Shown here in pieces: positions 1 to 9,522 of a stretch of 64,000 nucleotides of DNA. The stretch lies in contig NZ_PZJN01000004.1 of assembly GCF_003206695.1 (NCBI RefSeq), positions 229,570-293,569 on the forward strand, given 5' to 3'. Below the pieces are notes generated by a model. The model made no database searches. It was given only the letters and a program-made list of their open reading frames with translations, and had not been told where the DNA came from. How positions within the stretch are numbered: position 1 is the stretch's first letter; each line of letters starts with the position of its first letter. Both the position numbers and the translations under genes were made by a program. The stretch comes from Salinicola halophyticus (GTDB lineage Bacteria > Pseudomonadota > Gammaproteobacteria > Pseudomonadales > Halomonadaceae).

Positions 1-796
<796 letters not shown>

Positions 797-841
797 CGGC
801 GAACTCCCGTGCGTTGCTACGCTCCCGAGCAGAACTCGGCC

Positions 842-2449
842 TCATGGAATGGTCAACACCTGACCCACCCGAAGAATATCGCTGTCCAGCCCGTTGGCCT
901 GCTTCAGCGCCTTCATGCTGATGCGATGACTGGACGCCACCTGGGACAGCGTGTCGCCGCCCTTGACGCGATACTCGTTACTGGCGCTGCCGCGACCCTG
1001 ATCGCGCTGCCACGCCAGCAGGCTCGAGGGCGGCGGATGCTGCTTGAAGTGCGCGACGATACCCTCGTAGATGGCCTGGGCCAGCTTGGCCTGGTGCGCC
1101 GACGACTTGAGCTGTGCCTCTTCACGCGGATTGGAAATGAAGCCGGTTTCGACCAGCAGTGACGGAATATCCGGCGATTTCAGCACCACGAAGCCCGCCT
1201 GCTCGACGCTGGACTTGTGCAGCTTGTTGATTCGCCCGAGCTGGTCGAGCACCTGACCGCCCGTCGCCAGCGAGTCGTTCATCGTCGCGGTCATGGTCAG
1301 GTCGAGCAGCACGCCGCGTAGCACCTCGTCCTTGTCATCGAGGCTGAGACTGCCGTCGACGCCGCCGATCAGGTCGGACTGGTTCTCGCTGGCCGCCAAC
1401 CAACGCGCGTTCTCCGAGGTCGCGCCACCTTGAGACAGGGCATAGACCGAGCTGCCATAAGGCTGCCTGCTGCGCACCGCGTCGGCGTGAATCGAGACGA
1501 AGAAATCCGCTTTCTGCTGGCGGGCGATCAGGGTGCGCTGACGCAAGCCAACGTAATAGTCACTGTCCCGGGTCAGAAACGCCTTGAACCCCGGCGTCTG
1601 GTCGAAGCGCTGCTTAACCTTGCGGGCGATCTGCAGCACGATATCCTTCTCGTGCGTACCGTCGGGTCCCGAGGCGCCGGGATCCTCGCCCCCATGACCG
1701 GGATCGACGGCAACGATGATGTCGCGCTTGGGGTGGGGCTGCGCTTCGGCGGTCGATGCCACCGCTTCGGCCTTCTGCGGGTTACCCTCGGCAACCGCTT
1801 CGGTCTGTGCCCGCTTCGCGGCAATTTCCTGATCGCGGATCATCGCCTCGATGGGATCGATGGGATCCTTGACCGCGCTGGCGCCAGGATAATCGAGATC
1901 GACCACCAGGCGATCGCTGTACTGCTCGTTGGGCGGCAGGGTGAAACTCTTGGGAACGACGGCGCGGTCGACATCGAGGACGACACGCAACCCGCCACTT
2001 TCGCGCACGCCGGTGCGCACCTTGGAAATGGCGCTGTCGTCCAGATCGAGCTTGTCGATGTCGAAGTTCAGATCGGTGCGGTCGAGATCGATGACGACTC
2101 GATCGGGATTATCGAGAGTAAAGACATTGGCGTTGACCGGCCCTGACATGTCGAACACCAGCCTCACGTGATCCGGCGCCGACCATAAGCGCAGGTTATC
2201 CACGTTGACCGCCTGGGCCTGGCCGACAACCCCGAGACAGCACAGCGAGGCCAGTGCGACCATCAACCGACGACCGATTTCGAAATTCCTGATCCGATCG
2301 CCGCCGCGTCGAACCGACCCCGTCACGAAGGTCACCAGCAGCAGCGTCAGGGGCAGCAGCGCCCTCAAAACGCCAACACGGTATCGCGTCGAGACATCGC
2401 ACGGTGAAGTCGCGGTCGTGGGCGATATCTCTCGAACATCTTTCAGCAT
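842..2449 (-). CDS. amiB: N-acetylmuramoyl-L-alanine amidase (AMIN + Amidase_3 + LysM)
   Basis: Periplasmic zinc amidase that cleaves septal peptidoglycan to separate daughter cells. The 535-residue product has an AMIN domain (about 81-190), a low-complexity linker, and an Amidase_3 domain with zinc ligands visible at DPGHGGEDPG (His252), GTHEKDI (Glu267), SIHAD and the catalytic VETGF. A C-terminal LysM follows (EYRVKGGDTLSQVA to the end). The start overlaps the tsaE stop by 7 bp, with AAGGAAG upstream, suggesting coupling. The N-terminus is odd: there are two hydrophobic stretches (about 28-44 and 63-80). The second ends in AQA and looks like a cleavable signal peptide, so Met63 is a possible alternative start. 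AmiB and AmiC cannot be separated from sequence alone. Confidence 0.92.
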   Translation of the reverse strand: MLKDVREISPTTATSPCDVSTRYRVGVLRALLPLTLLLVTFVTGSVRRGGDRIRNFEIGRRLMVALASLCCLGVVGQAQAVNVDNLRLWSAPDHVRLVFDMSGPVNANVFTLDNPDRVVIDLDRTDLNFDIDKLDLDDSAISKVRTGVRESGGLRVVLDVDRAVVPKSFTLPPNEQYSDRLVVDLDYPGASAVKDPIDPIEAMIRDQEIAAKRAQTEAVAEGNPQKAEAVASTAEAQPHPKRDIIVAVDPGHGGEDPGASGPDGTHEKDIVLQIARKVKQRFDQTPGFKAFLTRDSDYYVGLRQRTLIARQQKADFFVSIHADAVRSRQPYGSSVYALSQGGATSENARWLAASENQSDLIGGVDGSLSLDDKDEVLRGVLLDLTMTATMNDSLATGGQVLDQLGRINKLHKSSVEQAGFVVLKSPDIPSLLVETGFISNPREEAQLKSSAHQAKLAQAIYEGIVAHFKQHPPPSSLLAWQRDQGRGSASNEYRVKGGDTLSQVASSHRISMKALKQANGLDSDILRVGQVLTIP

Positions 2450-2952
2450 TCATCTTCCTTGTGACTGACGGGTACTTCACCGCTCACCGAATCGCGCAAA
2501 TCCACCGGCAGGCTAGCCAGCACGGCGTGTCCACGCGGGCTCCGCGCCCTTGCCAGCGCTTGGCGGCCACCGGTCACCACCTCGAGATGGAGCTCCAGGT
2601 CCGGCACTGGCAACCAGCCGGCGCCGCGGCTGGGCCATTCGATCAGACACAGCGCGTCGCCGCCCAGCATGTCGCGCGCACCGATGAACTCCAGCTCCTC
2701 GGGATCGCCCAGGCGATAGAGATCGAAATGGTAGACGCAGCCCGTGGCGGTCTCGTAGGGCTCGACGAGTGTATAGGTCGGGCTCTTGACGGCGCCGGCA
2801 TGACCACAGGCACGCAGTATGCCCCGCGCCAGCGTGGTCTTGCCGGCGCCGAGATCACCGATCAGGTGAACCTGGCCGCGACCGGCCAGCGCCCGTCCAA
2901 GGGATTCTCCCAAGGCTACCTGGGCGGCTTCATCGTTGAGAATGATCGGCAT
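2443..2952 (-). CDS. tsaE: tRNA threonylcarbamoyladenosine biosynthesis ATPase TsaE
   Basis: ATPase partner of TsaB/TsaD in making t6A37 of ANN-decoding tRNAs. With the start placed at MPIILNDEAAQ the product is 169 residues, close to the family's usual size of about 155. Visible features are the Walker A GDLGAGKTT, the SPTYTLVEPYE switch segment, HFDLYRL and the C-terminal CLIEWP motif. The frame stays open further upstream to 3144 inside nnr. A start at 2991 (MRELWP) is also possible, since neither site has a convincing Shine-Dalgarno sequence. At 2952 it overlaps the 3' end of nnr by 23 bp, and it overlaps amiB by 7 bp. Confidence 0.93.
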   Translation of the reverse strand: MPIILNDEAAQVALGESLGRALAGRGQVHLIGDLGAGKTTLARGILRACGHAGAVKSPTYTLVEPYETATGCVYHFDLYRLGDPEELEFIGARDMLGGDALCLIEWPSRGAGWLPVPDLELHLEVVTGGRQALARARSPRGHAVLASLPVDLRDSVSGEVPVSHKEDEC

Positions 2953-4471
2953 GACTCGGAAATGGTTGAGGGTTGGCCAAAGTTCGCGCATAGGATGCCA
3001 GATCGGTCGCCAGCAAACCACGCTCGCCGCCATCCAGGGCGGCAGCGTCGGCCGCCAACGCATGCAGCAGCACCCCGACACTCGCCGCCTCGCCGAGCGA
3101 GGAGAGCTGGCCGAGCGAGGAGAGCTGAACAACGAGCCCGGCAATGATGCCGGTCAGCGCATCGCCCATGCCACCACTGGCCATGCCGGGGTTGCCGAAC
3201 GGGCACAGCGTGAGCAGTTCGCCGTCGTAGACCAGCGTGCCCGCGCCCTTGAGTACGATCGTCCCGCCCCATCGCCGCTGCAGGGCAACGACGGCGCGAC
3301 GCCGATCCTGCTGAACCTCGGCGGTGGAAATCCCCAACAGCCGCCCTGCCTCGCCGGGATGCGGCGTCAGGACCCAGTCGTCGCGGCGGCTCTGGGTCGC
3401 ATCGCGCGCCAGCAGATTGAGCGCGTCGGCGTCGACCACGCAAGGTTTGCCTGCCGCGAGCACGCTCTGCAGCGCCGCTTGGCCCCAGGCATCGCTGCCG
3501 ATTCCCGGGCCAACGGCGAGAATATCGGCGGCCTCGACCAGCGGTTCGAGGTCCGGCGCGCCGCGCACGCCTCGCGCCATGATTTCGGGAAATCGGGTCA
3601 GGCTGGCCGAGACATGCGCGGCATCGGTGGCCAAGCTGACCTTGCCCGCTCCGACCCGCGCCGCCATCTCACTGGTCATCAGCGCGGCGCCGCCCATGCC
3701 CGGCGCCCCGGCTACCACCAGCACGTGGCCGTGACTGCCCTTGTGGCTATTGGGTGATCGCGGTGGCAACGCTGCGACCAGATCCTGGCGATTCTGCCGC
3801 CAGGCGACCGGCACGATATCGCCATGCCGCAGCGGATCCACGCCGAGCGTGGCATGGATGACCTCCCCGACCACGTCGAGCGCCGCGCCGGTATGCAGCC
3901 CGAACTTGTCGCCGATGAAGGTGATCGTCAGCGTCGCCTTGATCGCCTCGGCTTCGACATGGCCGGTATCGACATCGACGCCGGACGGCACATCGATGGC
4001 CAGCACCGGGCAGCCGCTGGCATTGACCTCGGCGATCGCGGCGGCATAGGGCTCGCGAAGAGCTCCTTGAGCGCCGGTACCCAGCATCGCGTCGATCATC
4101 AGCTCGCCGTCGAGGGTCAGCCCATCCTCCCACGCTACCGGCACGACACCGGCCTCTGCTGCCAGCGCTGCCGCTTTCCGCGCGCTGCCCTCGAGCTCGG
4201 CAACCGGCTTGAGAGCCACCAGATCGACCATCAGACCATCGGCGACGGCCAGCGCCGCGATGACATAACCGTCGCCACCATTGTTGCCACCGCCGCACAG
4301 CACGCAGAGACGACGTAGCTGAGGCCATCGGGCGCGCAGCGTGTCGTAGGCCGATTCACCGGCACGCCGCATCAACGCGAAGCTGTCGCCCTCGGCTTCG
4401 AGGGCTCGGCGATCCAGTTCGCGCACCTGATCGGCAAGATAGAGCGGGCGCTGAGAGAAAGAGGCGGACAT
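2930..4471 (-). CDS. nnr: Bifunctional NAD(P)H-hydrate epimerase / ADP-dependent NAD(P)H-hydrate dehydratase
   Basis: Repairs damaged NADHX and NADPHX: the N-terminal domain epimerises the hydrate and the C-terminal domain dehydrates it using ADP. The 513-residue product shows the epimerase motif GGGNNGGDG (about 60-68) and dehydratase motifs GPGIGSD and GNPGMASGGMGDALTG. The ATG at 4471 was chosen because AGGAGT lies upstream; the frame stays open to 4624. Near the C-terminus a perfect 18-bp tandem duplication (3092-3127) encodes a repeated six-residue SSLGQL-like unit. It is first in the nnr-tsaE-amiB-mutL run and divergent from queG. Confidence 0.95.
   Translation of the reverse strand: MSASFSQRPLYLADQVRELDRRALEAEGDSFALMRRAGESAYDTLRARWPQLRRLCVLCGGGNNGGDGYVIAALAVADGLMVDLVALKPVAELEGSARKAAALAAEAGVVPVAWEDGLTLDGELMIDAMLGTGAQGALREPYAAAIAEVNASGCPVLAIDVPSGVDVDTGHVEAEAIKATLTITFIGDKFGLHTGAALDVVGEVIHATLGVDPLRHGDIVPVAWRQNRQDLVAALPPRSPNSHKGSHGHVLVVAGAPGMGGAALMTSEMAARVGAGKVSLATDAAHVSASLTRFPEIMARGVRGAPDLEPLVEAADILAVGPGIGSDAWGQAALQSVLAAGKPCVVDADALNLLARDATQSRRDDWVLTPHPGEAGRLLGISTAEVQQDRRRAVVALQRRWGGTIVLKGAGTLVYDGELLTLCPFGNPGMASGGMGDALTGIIAGLVVQLSSLGQLSSLGEAASVGVLLHALAADAAALDGGERGLLATDLASYARTLANPQPFPSHADHSQR
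3092..3127. repeat. Perfect 18-bp tandem duplication inside nnr
   Basis: Two identical copies of GCCGAGCGAGGAGAGCTG lie head to tail. The frame is kept, giving a duplicated six-residue unit near the end of the dehydratase domain. Confidence 0.9.
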
Positions 4472-4639
4472 CGTGACTCCTGTCGTCTTCCAAAAATTGC
4501 AGATGACCCCGGAGGCCATGGATAAACGCAACCCGTGATGAACGGTGCTGCCGAACGCCAATGCGGACGACGTTCGGCTGACGTCAAACTGAAGAGTGGT
4601 GTAGGGTAGCGCCCCCATCCCCATCAGCGTTTCGGCGGT

Positions 4640-5731
4640 ATGTCACAGCCACCCAGCATCGATCTCAATGAGCTCGCCTCACGCATCAAGCAGTGGGGAC
4701 GAGAACTCGGCTTCCAGGCGATCGGTATCACGGATACCGATCTGTCGAACCATGAGCGCTACCTGCAGCGCTGGCTGGAAGCCGGGCATCACGGCGAGAT
4801 GCACTACATGGCTAAGCACGGCAACAAACGCACGCGGCCTCAGGAGCTCGTGCCCGGAACGTTACGCGTGATCAGCGCGCGCATGGATTATCTGCCGCCC
4901 GAGGTCGAAACCACCAAGATACTCGGACAACCGCAGAAAGCGTATGTTTCACGCTACGCCCTCGGCCGCGACTATCACAAACTGATCCGCAAGCGTCTCG
5001 ATCAACTGGCCCGCAGAATCGAGGACGAAGTCGGCGAGATCGGCTACCGCGCCTTTGTCGACTCGGCGCCGGTGATGGAACGCGCCCTGGCGCAAAAAGC
5101 AGGGCTCGGCTGGTTCGGCAAGAACGCCATGCTGCTCAACCCCCAGGCAGGTTCGCTGTTCTTTCTCGGCGAACTGTATACCGATCTGCCGCTACCGGTG
5201 GACCCGCCCTTCGAACGCGATCACTGCGGTTCCTGCTCCAGCTGTCAGACGGCCTGCCCGACGGACGCCATCATCGACGACAAGGTGATCGACGCCCGTC
5301 GCTGCATCTCGTATCTGACCATCGAGCTCCACGGCAGCATCCCCACCGAGTTTCGCAGGGCCATGGGCAATCGTGTCTACGGCTGCGACGACTGCCAGCT
5401 GTTCTGTCCTTTCACCCGCTTCACCCGCGCCAGCACCGAGCCGGATTTCGCCCCGCGCCACGACCTCGACCGGGCCGAGCTGATCGACCTGTTCGCATGG
5501 AGTGAGATCGAATTTCTCAAGCGCACCGAAGGCAGTCCGATCCGACGCATCGGCTACCAACGCTGGCTTCGCAATCTCGCCATCGGGCTGGGTAATGCGC
5601 CCTGGAGCGAGCGCGTCGAGAGCGCGCTGCGGGCGCGTCTCGCCTACCCGTCCGATCTGGTTCGTGAACATGTGCGCTGGGCGCTGGAAGAGCAACGCAC
5701 CAAGCGCGAGGCACGGATCGCCAGCGCCTGA
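4640..5731 (+). CDS. queG: Epoxyqueuosine reductase QueG
   Basis: Cobalamin- and iron-sulfur-dependent enzyme that reduces epoxyqueuosine to queuosine in tRNA, the last step of queuosine synthesis. The 363-residue protein is of normal family length. It carries two ferredoxin-type cysteine clusters: CGSCSSCQTACP beginning near residue 196 and YGCDDCQLFCPF with its first Cys near 249. The region DSAPVMERALAQKAGLGWFG is typical of the family. The ATG at 4640 gives the natural N-terminus. It is divergent from nnr (168-bp spacer) and converges on orn with a 27-bp gap. Confidence 0.95.
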   Translation: MSQPPSIDLNELASRIKQWGRELGFQAIGITDTDLSNHERYLQRWLEAGHHGEMHYMAKHGNKRTRPQELVPGTLRVISARMDYLPPEVETTKILGQPQKAYVSRYALGRDYHKLIRKRLDQLARRIEDEVGEIGYRAFVDSAPVMERALAQKAGLGWFGKNAMLLNPQAGSLFFLGELYTDLPLPVDPPFERDHCGSCSSCQTACPTDAIIDDKVIDARRCISYLTIELHGSIPTEFRRAMGNRVYGCDDCQLFCPFTRFTRASTEPDFAPRHDLDRAELIDLFAWSEIEFLKRTEGSPIRRIGYQRWLRNLAIGLGNAPWSERVESALRARLAYPSDLVREHVRWALEEQRTKREARIASA

Positions 5732-5758
5732 TGTCTTGCGACGATGCCGGGGCAGCGT

Positions 5759-6328
5759 TCAGCTCGGCAACTTGAGGAACGTCTCGCGATAGTGCTTGAG
5801 CTCCGCCAGCGATTCGCGAATGTCATCCAGCGCCTGATGCGTGTTCTGCTTGGTGAAGCTGCTCGCCGCCGCCGGATTCCAGCGTTTGGCCAGCTCCTTC
5901 AACGTCGAAACATCCAGATTGCGGTAATGAAAGAAATTGTTGAGCGCCGGCATCTCTCTTTCCATGAAGCGGCGATCCTGATGCACGCTGTTGCCGCATA
6001 CCGGCGAGCTGCCGGGCTCGACGTAGGTCGCCAGAAATTCCAGCGTACGGCGCTCAGCTTCCGAGGTATCGACGGTGCTTTCACCAACTCGCCGGATCAG
6101 GCCGGATTCGCCGTGGGTCTTCTGGTTCCAGGCATCCATGCCTTCGAGCAGCGACGCCGGCTGGTGCACGGCCAGTACCGGCCCCTCGGCGATCAGGTTC
6201 AGGTCGCCATCGGTGATCAATGTTGCCACCTCGATGATGCGCTCTCGATCGGGGTCGAGACCGGTCATTTCCAGATCGATCCAGACCAGCAGGTCACGGC
6301 GGGCGCTTGAAGTGGATGGGTCAGACAT
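5759..6328 (-). CDS. orn: Oligoribonuclease
   Basis: DEDDh 3'-5' exoribonuclease that degrades 2-5 nt RNA fragments and pGpG, the last step of c-di-GMP turnover. The 189-residue product starts at MSDPSTSS (GGAGT upstream at a good distance); the frame extends ten codons further up. Visible motifs are the DEDD acidic start [12 protein letters not shown], the [12 protein letters not shown] segment, and [14 protein letters not shown] at the C-terminus. The orn/rsgA divergent pair is a common gammaproteobacterial arrangement. Confidence 0.97.
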   Translation of the reverse strand: MSDPSTSSARRDLLVWIDLEMTGLDPDRERIIEVATLITDGDLNLIAEGPVLAVHQPASLLEGMDAWNQKTHGESGLIRRVGESTVDTSEAERRTLEFLATYVEPGSSPVCGNSVHQDRRFMEREMPALNNFFHYRNLDVSTLKELAKRWNPAAASSFTKQNTHQALDDIRESLAELKHYRETFLKLPS

Positions 6329-6478
6329 GAACGACTCCAGGTTGGTGTCGCCCGGCAAGGAACGCGGGCGGACACGGCAAGACGGTAAAGGCTACAATGC
6401 CCGCCATTCTACCCCCAGGGCACAACGGGAGAGCAAACCCATCCGCCAGACAACGACAACCATGAGTCATCATAAGCC

Positions 6479-7537
6479 ATGAGCCGCCGCAAACTGACCC
6501 GCCAACAGCGCTGGCGCGTGGAGAAGATCCAGGCAGAACGCACCGAACGAGCGTCAAAAAAGGACGAGCGCGACAGCGGCCGCCTCGATGCCGGCGAATA
6601 CGGCAGCGAGCGCCCCGGCCGGGTCGCCGCGCACTTCGGCCGTTCGCTGGAGGTCGAATCCGTCGAAGACGATCAGATTCGCCTCCACCGCTGCCACCTG
6701 CGCGCCAATCTCGAAGGGCTGGTGACCGGCGACCAAGTGATCTGGCGTGAGGCCAACGATGGCAGCGGCGTGGTAGTTGCCCGGGGCGAGCGCCACAGCG
6801 TGCTCGAGCGCCCCGACACCCACGGCCAGTTGCGCCCGGTTGCCGCCAATATCGATCAGATCCTGATCGTCGTCGCGGTCGAACCGGAGCCGCATCCCAA
6901 CCTGATCGATCGTTATCTGGTCGCCGCCGAGAGCACCGGCATTCCGCCGGTGCTGGTGCTCAACAAGAGCGATCTACTACCCGATGAGGGTGGCGCGCTG
7001 CGCGACTGGCTGAGACGCTATGATGCGCTGGGCTATCCGCTGATCGAAGCCTCGGCACGCGGCGAGCACGGCCTCGACGCCCTGCACGGTCAACTGGCAA
7101 ATCGCACCTCGGTATTCGTCGGTCAGAGCGGCGTCGGCAAATCGTCGTTGATCGACAAGCTGCTTCCCGAGGAGACGCTGCGGATCGGCGAGCTGTCGAC
7201 GGACACCCGCAAGGGCAAGCACACCACCACCACCGCCCGGCTCTATCCGTTACCTCCTGCGGAGAATCTCGACGTAACCGAAGCCGAAGGCAGTCGACGA
7301 GGCGATCTGATCGACTCCCCCGGAATCCGCGAGTTCGGCCTGTGGCATCTCGACGAGCGCGAACTGGCCGAAGGCTTCATCGAATTCCGACCCTATCTCG
7401 GCCGCTGTCGATTCCGTGACTGCCGCCATCGACAGGAACCCGGTTGCGCCCTGCTGGGTGCCGTCGAACGTGGCGATATCCATCCTCAACGTTTCGCCAG
7501 TTTTCAGCGCATCAGAGACGACATCGCCGCGTCCTGA
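6479..7537 (+). CDS. rsgA: Small ribosomal subunit biogenesis GTPase RsgA
   Basis: Circularly permuted GTPase that checks late maturation of the 30S subunit. The 352-residue product has a basic N-terminus and an OB-fold, then G motifs in permuted order: NKSD (from Asn162), GQSGVGKS (about 215-222) and DSPGIREFG. A zinc-binding tail follows with CRFRDCRHRQEPGC. Length is normal. A perfect 11-bp hairpin overlaps its stop codon. Confidence 0.96.
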   Translation: MSRRKLTRQQRWRVEKIQAERTERASKKDERDSGRLDAGEYGSERPGRVAAHFGRSLEVESVEDDQIRLHRCHLRANLEGLVTGDQVIWREANDGSGVVVARGERHSVLERPDTHGQLRPVAANIDQILIVVAVEPEPHPNLIDRYLVAAESTGIPPVLVLNKSDLLPDEGGALRDWLRRYDALGYPLIEASARGEHGLDALHGQLANRTSVFVGQSGVGKSSLIDKLLPEETLRIGELSTDTRKGKHTTTTARLYPLPPAENLDVTEAEGSRRGDLIDSPGIREFGLWHLDERELAEGFIEFRPYLGRCRFRDCRHRQEPGCALLGAVERGDIHPQRFASFQRIRDDIAAS

Positions 7538-7548
7538 GACGCGGCGAT
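7523..7548 (+). repeat. Hairpin across the rsgA stop codon
   Basis: ATCGCCGCGTC, loop CTGA, then GACGCGGCGAT: an 11-bp perfect stem whose loop contains the stop codon. There is no T-run after it, so termination is uncertain. It resembles the hairpin at 7864-7885 in arm sequence and shares its CTGA loop. Confidence 0.6.
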
Positions 7549-7639
7549 ATCTGATCATCCATAAATGCCTGAGCTGACTCATTCAAACAGTACCAGGTCA
7601 CCACTGACGAAGCCGCTACCGTCCTCCTGCACGTTACTC

Positions 7640-7671
7640 TTGAGGGGCAAGCCCCTCAAACTCCCCTTTTT
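7640..7671 (+). terminator. Probable rho-independent terminator downstream of rsgA
   Basis: TTGAGGGG, loop CAAG, CCCCTCAA (7640-7659), followed by ACTCCCC and a T5 run ending at 7671. The stem-loop plus T tract is about 100 bp past the rsgA stop on the same strand. The T-run is offset from the stem, so the call is moderate. Confidence 0.55.
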
Positions 7672-7818
7672 GACGCCACAGAACGGCGGACTCCGAACGC
7701 TAGAGCGTCTGCGCTCGGGTCGGCGCGAAAGGGCATCCTGCCCAACGCGCCTCTCGCGTCATCCATGACGCGAGACCCGGCTCGACGCTCTGCGTTCAGC
7801 GCCGTTCTGGAAGGCGTC
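7672..7818. repeat. Large branched inverted-repeat element (cloverleaf-like)
   Basis: An interrupted palindrome of about 147 bp. Outer arms: GACGCC with GGCGTC, AGAACGGCG (7680-7688) with CGCCGTTCT (7800-7808), GAACGC (7695-7700) with GCGTTC (7792-7797), AGAGCGTC (7702-7709) with GACGCTCT (7784-7791), and CGGGTC (7716-7721) with GACCCG (7774-7779). Two hairpins branch inside: GGCGCG/CGCGCC enclosing GGGCA-TCC-TGCCC (7722-7751), and TCTCGCGTCAT-CC-ATGACGCGAGA (7752-7775). No convincing protein is encoded. It could be a dispersed structured repeat, a non-autonomous element or a structured RNA; the sequence does not say which. Confidence 0.7.
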
Positions 7819-7863
7819 TAGGGTGCGAGACTTCGAGCAAATCAACCAGGCTCAGAAATACAA

Positions 7864-7915
7864 CGCCGCGCCCTGAGGCGCGGCGATTGCTTAAGAGCGG
7901 CCTGAGCGCAGGCCG
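7864..7915 (-). terminator. Two adjacent hairpins after the permease gene, likely terminator
   Basis: Reading the minus strand past the permease stop: CGGCCTG-CGCT-CAGGCCG, then CGCCGCGCC-TCAG-GGCGCGGCG followed by TTGTATTT. The second stem with its T-rich tail is a plausible terminator for the permease. Confidence 0.5.
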
Positions 7916-7921
7916 TCTGGA

Positions 7922-9250
7922 TCAACCCTCGAACAACATCAGAATGGACAGGAAGAACAGCACCCACATCGCCGGGCGCACTTCCTTCGACTTGCCCACG
8001 CCGACCTTGACCACCACGAAGGTCAGAAAGCCGAACACCACTCCGTGGGTGATCGAATAGGTCAATGGGATCAACATCATCGCCACGAAGGCCGGAATGG
8101 CATCGTCGTACTGCTGCCAGTCGATGGTCCGGATCGGTGACAGCATGAATACGCCGACCATGATCAGCGCCGGCGCGGTAGCGATGGCCGGAACCAGCGC
8201 CAGCAACGGCGACAGAAACAGAAACGGCAGGAACAGTAGCCCCGCGACTACGGCGACCAAGCCTGAACGCCCGCCCTGGCTGATACCCGCGGCGGATTCG
8301 ACGTAGGCATTGGCCGGGCTGGTGCCTAGCGGCGCGGAGATCAGCGCCGAGGCCGCGTCCACCATCATCGAGCGGCGAATGTTGCGCGGCTCACCATCGG
8401 CGTCGAGCAGATTGCCCGCCTGACACACGCCGATGAAGGTCGACATCGCATCGAAGAAGGTGGTGAACAGAATCACGAAGATGAACGGCCAGTAGGCGAT
8501 CGACAACGCGCCGAGGAAATCGACCTGCCCCATGGCGCCGAAATCGGGCCAGGCGAAGATGCCGTGGAAGTTGACCAGTGTCGGCGAACCGGTGGGCGAC
8601 ATGGCGCTGGCGTCGCCCCACAGACGACCGATGGGAATGGCGATGATCGTGGTGACGACGATACCCAGAATCAGCGCACCCTGCAGGCGTTTTGCCACCA
8701 GCACCGCGGTGATGCCGAGACCGATCAGAAAGGTGACCAGGGTCGGCGTCATCTCGCCGAGGCCGACCACCGTGGCCGGGTTGGAGACCAGCATGCCGGC
8801 ATTGACCAGCCCGATCACGGTGATGAACAGCCCGATACCGCAGGCGATGGCGTGGCGCAGGGTCGCCGGGATCGCATCGACCACGTAGCGACGCACGTTG
8901 AACAGCGCCAGAATCCCGAACAGCACCCCGGACCAGAACACGCAGCCCAGCGCCGTCTGCCATTCGATACCCGCGCCCAGCACCATGGTGTAGGTGAACA
9001 GCGCATTGATGCCCATGCCCGGTGCGACCAGGATCGGGTTGCGCGCATAGAGACCCATCATCACGCTGCCGAAGAAACTGATCAGCACGGTGGCGGTCAG
9101 CGCGCCGGCGAACGGCACACCCGCACTGGAAAGGATCGAGGGGTTGACCACGATGATGTACATCGCCGCCAGGAAGGTCGCGATGCCCGCCAGCACCTCG
9201 GTTTTGACCGTCGTTCCCAGCGAGCGCAGAGAGAACATTTTTTCAAGCAC
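7922..9250 (-). CDS. NCS2-type purine permease (AzgA/PbuG-like)
   Basis: Inner-membrane proton-coupled nucleobase transporter; the family takes up adenine, guanine or hypoxanthine. About 442 residues with some 12-13 hydrophobic segments. Family motifs include TFLAAMYIIVVNPSILSSAG near the N-terminus, APGMGINALF, and the second-half NAYVESAAGI region that replaces the UraA-type motif. The start is probably the GTG at 9250, since AGGAGA sits 7 nt upstream; the ATG at 9238 is too far from it and the ATG at 9268 lies upstream of the site. It is transcribed away from sseA. The exact substrate cannot be read from sequence. Confidence 0.88.
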   Translation of the reverse strand: MLEKMFSLRSLGTTVKTEVLAGIATFLAAMYIIVVNPSILSSAGVPFAGALTATVLISFFGSVMMGLYARNPILVAPGMGINALFTYTMVLGAGIEWQTALGCVFWSGVLFGILALFNVRRYVVDAIPATLRHAIACGIGLFITVIGLVNAGMLVSNPATVVGLGEMTPTLVTFLIGLGITAVLVAKRLQGALILGIVVTTIIAIPIGRLWGDASAMSPTGSPTLVNFHGIFAWPDFGAMGQVDFLGALSIAYWPFIFVILFTTFFDAMSTFIGVCQAGNLLDADGEPRNIRRSMMVDAASALISAPLGTSPANAYVESAAGISQGGRSGLVAVVAGLLFLPFLFLSPLLALVPAIATAPALIMVGVFMLSPIRTIDWQQYDDAIPAFVAMMLIPLTYSITHGVVFGFLTFVVVKVGVGKSKEVRPAMWVLFFLSILMLFEG

Positions 9251-9266
9251 GCAGCAATCTCCTGGC

Positions 9267-9320
9267 AATCATGATTGTTATTGGTAACGCGAGTCGCGTT
9301 GGTAAATTTTGTATACGAAA
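9267..9320. promoter_or_regulatory. Palindrome-rich region upstream of the permease gene
   Basis: AATCATGATT (9267-9276), AACGCGA-G-TCGCGTT (9286-9300), and an AT-rich stretch with TTGTATAC near 9310. GTATAC-type cores occur in operators of several GntR-like purine regulators, but no regulator gene is nearby. Treat as a candidate operator only. Confidence 0.3.
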
Positions 9321-9522
9321 CTAGTTCCAATAAAAAGGTCCGGGAGCCATTCCGTTCAAAAATACATCCCGCCCGATTTTACGGCCAACCGGACCGGCGT
9401 ATTGGCACCACTCTCGAGCGGCGCGCAGTATAACGAATCCTTCCGTTGCCGCCACCCGCCTGCTACCGGGTCGCTACCCGAGGAGCGAGCGTGTGTGCCA
9501 TCATCATAGCCATCGCCGCATG

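Larger units (their letters stand above)
7538..7921. other. rsgA/permease spacer, 384 bp without a credible gene
   Basis: It holds, in order, a possible rsgA terminator, the branched inverted-repeat element and the paired hairpins following the permease gene. The short open frames here have no recognisable product and are disrupted by the palindromes. Confidence 0.7.

Noticed and set aside
7565-7768. 67-codon plus-strand frame in the rsgA/permease spacer
   Set aside because: It is read through the inverted-repeat element and has no domain or convincing start signal.
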